From the NCBI RefSeq assembly GCF_035083965.1, contig NC_089724.1:23402474-23466473 (forward strand): 64,000 nucleotides of DNA, read 5' to 3'. The translations under genes were made by a program, and so were the position numbers. This DNA is from Branchiostoma lanceolatum. Lineage: Eukaryota > Chordata > Leptocardii > Amphioxiformes > Branchiostomatidae. This document shows positions 58,841 through 64,000 of this stretch, one piece after another (within the stretch, counting starts at the first letter, position 1; every line of letters begins with the position of its first letter). The notes under the pieces are model-generated. The model saw only the letters and a list, made by a program, of their open reading frames with translations. It was not told where the DNA came from and did not search any database.

Positions 58841-59256
58841 GACAATGTGGGCTGCAGGTCGCTGGCATTAGACAACGATTTAGCCTTGATGACGACAGGA
58901 CTCAAACAAACAGAGCTCTAAATCACTTAGAAGGAAGGAGGATTCCATTCAAAGGTCACACCGCAGACGCGATCTTAGATTCCCCGCTCTCGTCCATCTG
59001 TTCCTCACCAGACGGCACCTGAAGTAGGCGAGTTTTTTAAGACCTGTGTCATCCCACGTCTTTCCTTACATAAGATGACCTTACGGATGTTCTGTTATTT
59101 TGTCAGCTATGGTCAGAACCTGGCAACGCCTAGCGCTGTGACACGCTGCCCTTTCGGCAATTATCCCATCGACTGTCCGGACATCCGGTAGAATTTCGGT
59201 TTTACATAAGGATGACCTTTAATTTTCAGCGTACACTTTTCATATAAACGTCACTA

Positions 59257-61163
59257 AAGGCCCCCTCTCATTGGGCTACGGTACTGTGGCGGTGACGTGC
59301 GGTAGCTACCGCCGCAGTGCCGTGCACAGACCTCGGCGTTCCGTCCTAGTGACGTCTCAGTGCCGTACCAGTGCCGGTCCACACCGCCGGCGTGCCGGTT
59401 GAAATGGCGATTTTTTTCAAATTTTGAAAAAAAACGCAAGTGGCAAAGTGCCGCGCGCTCGCCGGGAGCTTGCCGGGAGCTCATCGCGCGCGCTATTGTA
59501 TAAAAAGTGATATGTCAGTTTCAAGGTTATACGTATATTCTATAACATTTTACCTTTGTTGCACCAAGTGTCATAAGTGAAAATCCTTTTATCATTTGAA
59601 ATCAGTTTTTGATGCATTTTTTTATTGATTTTGCATTGTATTTTGATCCATTGATAGCTAGCACTGCGATTTCTGATCAATTGAAATCACTACCATCAAA
59701 ATACAATCGGCCCATTTCCCTAGCTATTGATCTGTTTAAGAGTTTGGTTAAACCTATTTTACTACATTGTAGTGAGGTTGATGATTGTAGCTGTAGAACT
59801 TCTGATATTTTCATTGGGATATTGCTTAATGCCACTGAAAATTAGATCATTGTACATTTATTCCAGTAAGGAAGTTGGTAGACTGGTCGCTCAGGGAAGG
59901 AATCAGATCACTCGTCTACATGCACTCGCCCCGCTCTTGTGCCATTCAAGAAATACAGTACAGTGATAAACTGAACTTGATATACCAGTCAGGCACTGTA
60001 TCGCAAATTCTACTGAATGTTTCGCCGCAAGGGGTGAATTGGAGTAATTCCTATTGATCGTTGATAGTCAAACACAGTTGATTAGATACTCTCGCTAAGA
60101 TTAAATAATTTACCTACTAACAGGATTATTTTTTCCCGAAAATAATTTCATCAGGTTGGTAGAATATAGGATATAGGAGGTTCTTTGTACACAACCAGGT
60201 GTAGTTCTCACCTGCTAACGTTTCGATGTCTATCAGACACCTTCTTCAGAGCTTCTGACTGGAGTGCTGTTTCTCACCGCTATAAGTAGCCGATGTAGGT
60301 GGCGCTTTTGCGGTGAGAACACTGTCCCAAATGCGGCTGAGGATTATTTTTTAAAAAATACGACACTTCATCATTCGAAGAAGAAAATGACTGTCAATAC
60401 CAACCGTTTTGGATATACATTTAAAGAAAGTGTGAAACTCACGTTTCTCCCTGGCTGGAGGGAACCACTTAGAAATATCAGTAAACTCCACACATTTTAT
60501 AAAATCAAAAATCACTTTGGTAGGGAAGACTTTATCACATCAATTCATAATAAACCGTTTGTAAGAAGTAACTACACTGAGAATCAGCGCACGTTGTCTA
60601 GAAGTTGAAAAGGATCGACACCACAACACACCAGGCACTCACAGATTGTGTCCCACATGTAACGAAAATATTGAAGATAAATTGCAATTTGTGATGGCCA
60701 TGGCCTGTCCCACTTATGGCAAAGAGAGAGATGCGCTGCAAAGTATTACTACTAAGACTAACTTCACCATATCTGGTACACAGAACGATGTATTGTTGTC
60801 ATGTCTAACTCCTATACCACCTACATAGGTCAATTTCGATATACTTCATCCTAAAAGCGAGGGAAAAATAATCCATACATGGCTTTATTGTAATTCATAC
60901 ACTGTTATCGATAACGTTTTGTACTTATAATTGTAGGATAGGTTAGCCTTGCAGTATTGTTGATTTAGTGCCATATACTGTACCATATACGATTGTCGAA
61001 CAATAAAGTTCATTCAATAACTTGCTCATCTGGGCTTCAAACGCAAATGCGCCGCACGTCAGTGAGAGTGCAAATGAAAATCGGTGAAAGAAACGCGACG
61101 GTGTCGTAAAAATCTGCCGTGGCAGTGCCGCCGCAGTGCCGGAGCCCAATGAGAGGGGGCCTT
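59257..61163. mobile_element. TIR element (AAGGCCCCCTCTCATTGG) containing a LINE fragment
   Basis: The ends are ~20 bp inverted repeats. Next to them are GC-rich subterminal regions (ccgccgcagtgccg on the left; gtgccgccgcagtgccgg on the right). LINE-derived coding fragments occupy the centre. Target-site duplication not resolved. Confidence 0.65.
59609..60828 (+). pseudogene. LINE reverse-transcriptase remnant
   Basis: Frames in sequence: PISLAIDLFKSLVKPILLHCSEV (59719-59780), typical of the non-LTR RT region after the catalytic palm; FYKIKNHFGREDFITSI (about 60500-60545); CPTCNENIEDKLQFVMA ... CPTYGKERDAL (60649-60740), the C-terminal Cys/His tail. Stops and frameshifts interrupt it, and about 60150-60330 looks like unrelated inserted sequence. 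Dead copy; clade not assigned. Confidence 0.7.
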
Positions 61164-61169
61164 ACATCC

Positions 61170-62600
61170 GCACGTGCATCGATTTTTGTCCGTTTCCACA
61201 AAAAAAGAAGTTTGAGATCATACTGCAAATCGTACAAAGAAGCTGCAAAATGAGCAAATACATATGCTGTAAATTGCAAAAAATTATCAGCATACGGATA
61301 TTGATGTCATACAATGCCTCCATTCCTATCGTAAATCTACCGATTTTGTCGTAAAGATTTAAACGTACTGCTTGCACAAGATGGATTTCGAGCCCTCAGT
61401 GAAGTTTTCCAAAGTCTTTCAAAAATATGTGAAAGAACAGAAATACAGGATTTAGTGTTTGGTACACTATGTTTTGTAAGTTCAGTCATTTGCAAAACCT
61501 TTCTGACCAACAATTTTCCCCAGGGTGCCCAGAGCATGTCATTTAATCAAATCGGTGTGTCCTAACTACCTTAAGCTTTTTACACGCACAAAACATCTGT
61601 CCTGCAGCACGCACCGCGCGTCGTTCGTCGTAGGATAATATAAAACGACACCGGTGTAAATCGGGCCTATGAGAAGGGGCGTCCTGTCAATCTCTATGCA
61701 GCCAAGGTAGTAATCGTTGAACAAACTGTTCCAATAATGAGCATTAGTGAAAACATTGATTTCATATCATTTGCTGATTGTCATCAATCTGGATAATTCT
61801 TGAATTTGCCTAAAGTTATATCTATATATTACATTCATTCAAGTAATCGCGCCACTGAAGTTTGATCAAAGAAGAAATTACCACGACTGATTCATCTGCT
61901 TCGAGACTAGCAGATTTCTTAGTGCAAAAATAGCTGCCGACTCCCGCAGTGTAACAACCTTAATGAGCGGGTTGTCTTTTCATCACCGCCCCTGGTCTGG
62001 TTGACAGCGGGAACGCTTCCATTGAAATAAAATAACAACCACGCGCCGTCTCTATAGATTACAGGCTCAGTGTTGCATTCTCTGTCATTGACAAGCCGTG
62101 TACGTGTGAATGTGTTCATATTTGCCTCATCTCGCGTACGTCGGCCTATGAAATAAGCACAATGATATGAAAATGTGCACTTAAATGCATTACTTTGAAT
62201 TGTATACTGAATTGGCTCTAGAATTTTATTGTTGTACTTCAATGTAATTGTAATGTTAAGTGGTCCGCAACATCAGCTTGGCTGCCTGGTGCTCCACTAT
62301 GCATTGTCTTGTTGCAATTCTTAATTAAGAATAAAGAAAGAACAATGACGTCAGACTGATGGACATACTAGTAAGGGCACTTCGTTTTCTCAGCCGAAGC
62401 GCATAATTTAGTACATGTTGTCCAGTAGAGTAAATTTACATTCCTTGTGAAATTCTTAATGGCATATATCCCTAGCCTTATCATACGCTATGACAACTGA
62501 TGATTAACAAGTCACAAGCCACCAAATTGGTGTTCCAAATTGAGTTTACTGATCTCGCGCATAACAGACCATTTGTCTATAGACTGTACCACACTTCCAA
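61170..62600. other. Intergenic, no gene recognised
   Basis: AT-rich with no supported coding region. Confidence 0.5.
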
Positions 62601-62601
62601 A

Positions 62602-63696
62602 AAAGGAGCATTCCACTCCAGAAGCGGGTATTATAATTCATCAGAGACTAAATTGTTATGCTTGAATCCAGTTTGTTTTGTCAAATTTACCATAAGTTGA
62701 AGCCAGAACGCAGGGCGAACATTATAGCGATCGAGTAGTAGCGCGGCACCCGGCATATAACGGGTTGCACCTGCATGATCTCTGTGCGACCCCCGGGATA
62801 TGCCGGATTGGGGGTATTTTTAGATTGAGCGTGTGGCATCAGGGGACAGCACATCTGGGTTGCATATCATCCCTGCCAACTTAGGGGTCAGAGGTCAGGG
62901 GTCAACCTCGGGGTTATGCAATCCAATTACATCATCCCAGAAGCCTTTGCGAGGCTAATTTATTCAAGATGGCCGACAATCGTCTGCTAGACCAAGGATT
63001 ATGTCCAATCATTAACTCACCTGTAGCAGTACCTGCCTGATTTTTTTTGTCACATGGGCAAGGTTAATGTTGTCAGCAGTCTAAAGATAGTTTGTAGTCA
63101 ATAAATACACACTTTTAATGTAGAATATGAAAGTATAATTATAGTTTAATGAAAAAAGGATGTTTTATTGTTTTATTGCTGCTATTAACCCTTATCATAG
63201 ACAGAATTGTACATGAATGCAACATTTTTTGAGAGTACACAATGTTAGCTTTCCAATGAAATATACCTTTATGGGGTTACTGTAAAGGAAAGTAACTAAA
63301 AATGAGCAATATCAAACTAGTACCCCTTGTTTGGAAGGTGTCTGGGAACTCCAGCAGTGGGGGCGTGTATTGGTATAGAACTCCAGCAGGACAAGGGTTA
63401 AATTCCCAGAGGACCATTCCAACAATGCCAGAGTTGAATGTACCTTCCTAAATGCGTGACAGTTACTCGACAGAATTTGTTAAGCTTATTCCGTCTACCG
63501 TTATTGAGAAATTGTGCCAAAAGTTGGTCCTGCAAGTACATAAGACGCGGGTCCGTATGGGGGTACATGGATTTAGAAAAGGATTATTGTCAAAAAGACA
63601 GCTGAGGTAATTTAGCCAGAAGCCGGGTGCATTTGAATCCCGAAGAATATAGTCTATCAGAAAATAATACCAGCGTTTTGAGTGGAATGCTCCTTT
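62602..63696. mobile_element. TIR element AAAGGAGCATTCCACTC, ~1.1 kb
   Basis: Left end AAAGGAGCATTCCACTC (62602) and right end GAGTGGAATGCTCCTTT (63680-63696), with inverted similarity for about 35 bp (ggtattataat / ataataccagc). No transposase recognised inside. The two ends could instead be two separate repeats. Confidence 0.55.
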
Positions 63697-64000
63697 AACC
63701 GGTTTTAGCCCGTATGTAAAACCCTCCGCCTGCTGTGACATCTCATCGCCCGTTGTGCAGTGATGACGAGGCGGTACATAACTGCACAAACGCACGCACG
63801 ACTTCAAACACTAACACGACTGCCGGGCCAGCTGGCTCAAAGGGCAAGTGGCAATTTTGTGTACCAAAACATCATAGTCTAATGTTGCTACTCAGGCCCA
63901 AAAGTGGTGACAGCAGGACAGTCGTGCCACACACGTTCCTCTGTATGTGAGCTTAGTAGTCAAACCTTGCAACAAGTGTTACTTTCCTTGGCTTGAGACA

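Noticed and set aside
58557..58905. His/Thr/Ser-rich frames on the minus strand
   Set aside because: Translations of GT/GA simple repeats.

Overview
The window looks like chordate genomic DNA, most likely amphioxus (Branchiostoma). The evidence is short-exon genes with GT-AG introns, animal orthologues (LSM1, PRDX3, ZCCHC4), a single-exon LRR-Ig receptor of the kind abundant in amphioxus, and dense small inverted-repeat transposons. The species call is inference; no search was run.

Layout. 1-4.8 kb: intergenic, opening with one copy of a GC-rich transposon (1-898). 4.8-6.6 kb: LRR-Ig membrane protein (+). 8.3-15.6 kb: ZCCHC4, the 28S rRNA m6A methyltransferase (-), eight coding exons plus a non-coding first exon; its C-terminal cysteine-rich exons are not found in the window. 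16.4-19.2 kb: BTB-BACK-Kelch protein (+), two coding exons. 19.6-22.15 kb: three tandem copies of an ~858 bp unit, each ending in a TTAA-flanked hairpin. 23.3-25.7 kb: complete LSM1 (-). 26.05-34.05 kb: mitochondrial peroxiredoxin PRDX3 (+), divergent from LSM1 across ~340 bp. 34-53 kb: gene-poor, with minisatellites, SINE-like and MITE-like repeats. 53.1-54.7 kb: intronless orphan class A GPCR (-). 55-64 kb: LINE remnants and terminal-inverted-repeat elements, no convincing host gene.

The most interesting locus is PRDX3. It has two alternative third exons with identical phases and lengths of 3n+1, so exactly one can be used without breaking the frame. A 39 bp tandem duplication has created a second in-frame 3' splice site at exon 6. 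A second partial duplication copies the resolving-cysteine segment into intron 6. Intron 1 carries an inverted-repeat element with ~620 bp arms that ends 13 nt before exon 2.

The genes do not form an obvious pathway: they cover rRNA modification, mRNA decay, mitochondrial peroxide removal, probable ubiquitin-ligase adaptation and membrane signalling. What the window shows best is mobile-element insertion with readable target-site duplications, two of them confirmed against an unoccupied paralogous copy, and repeated tandem duplication at exon edges.
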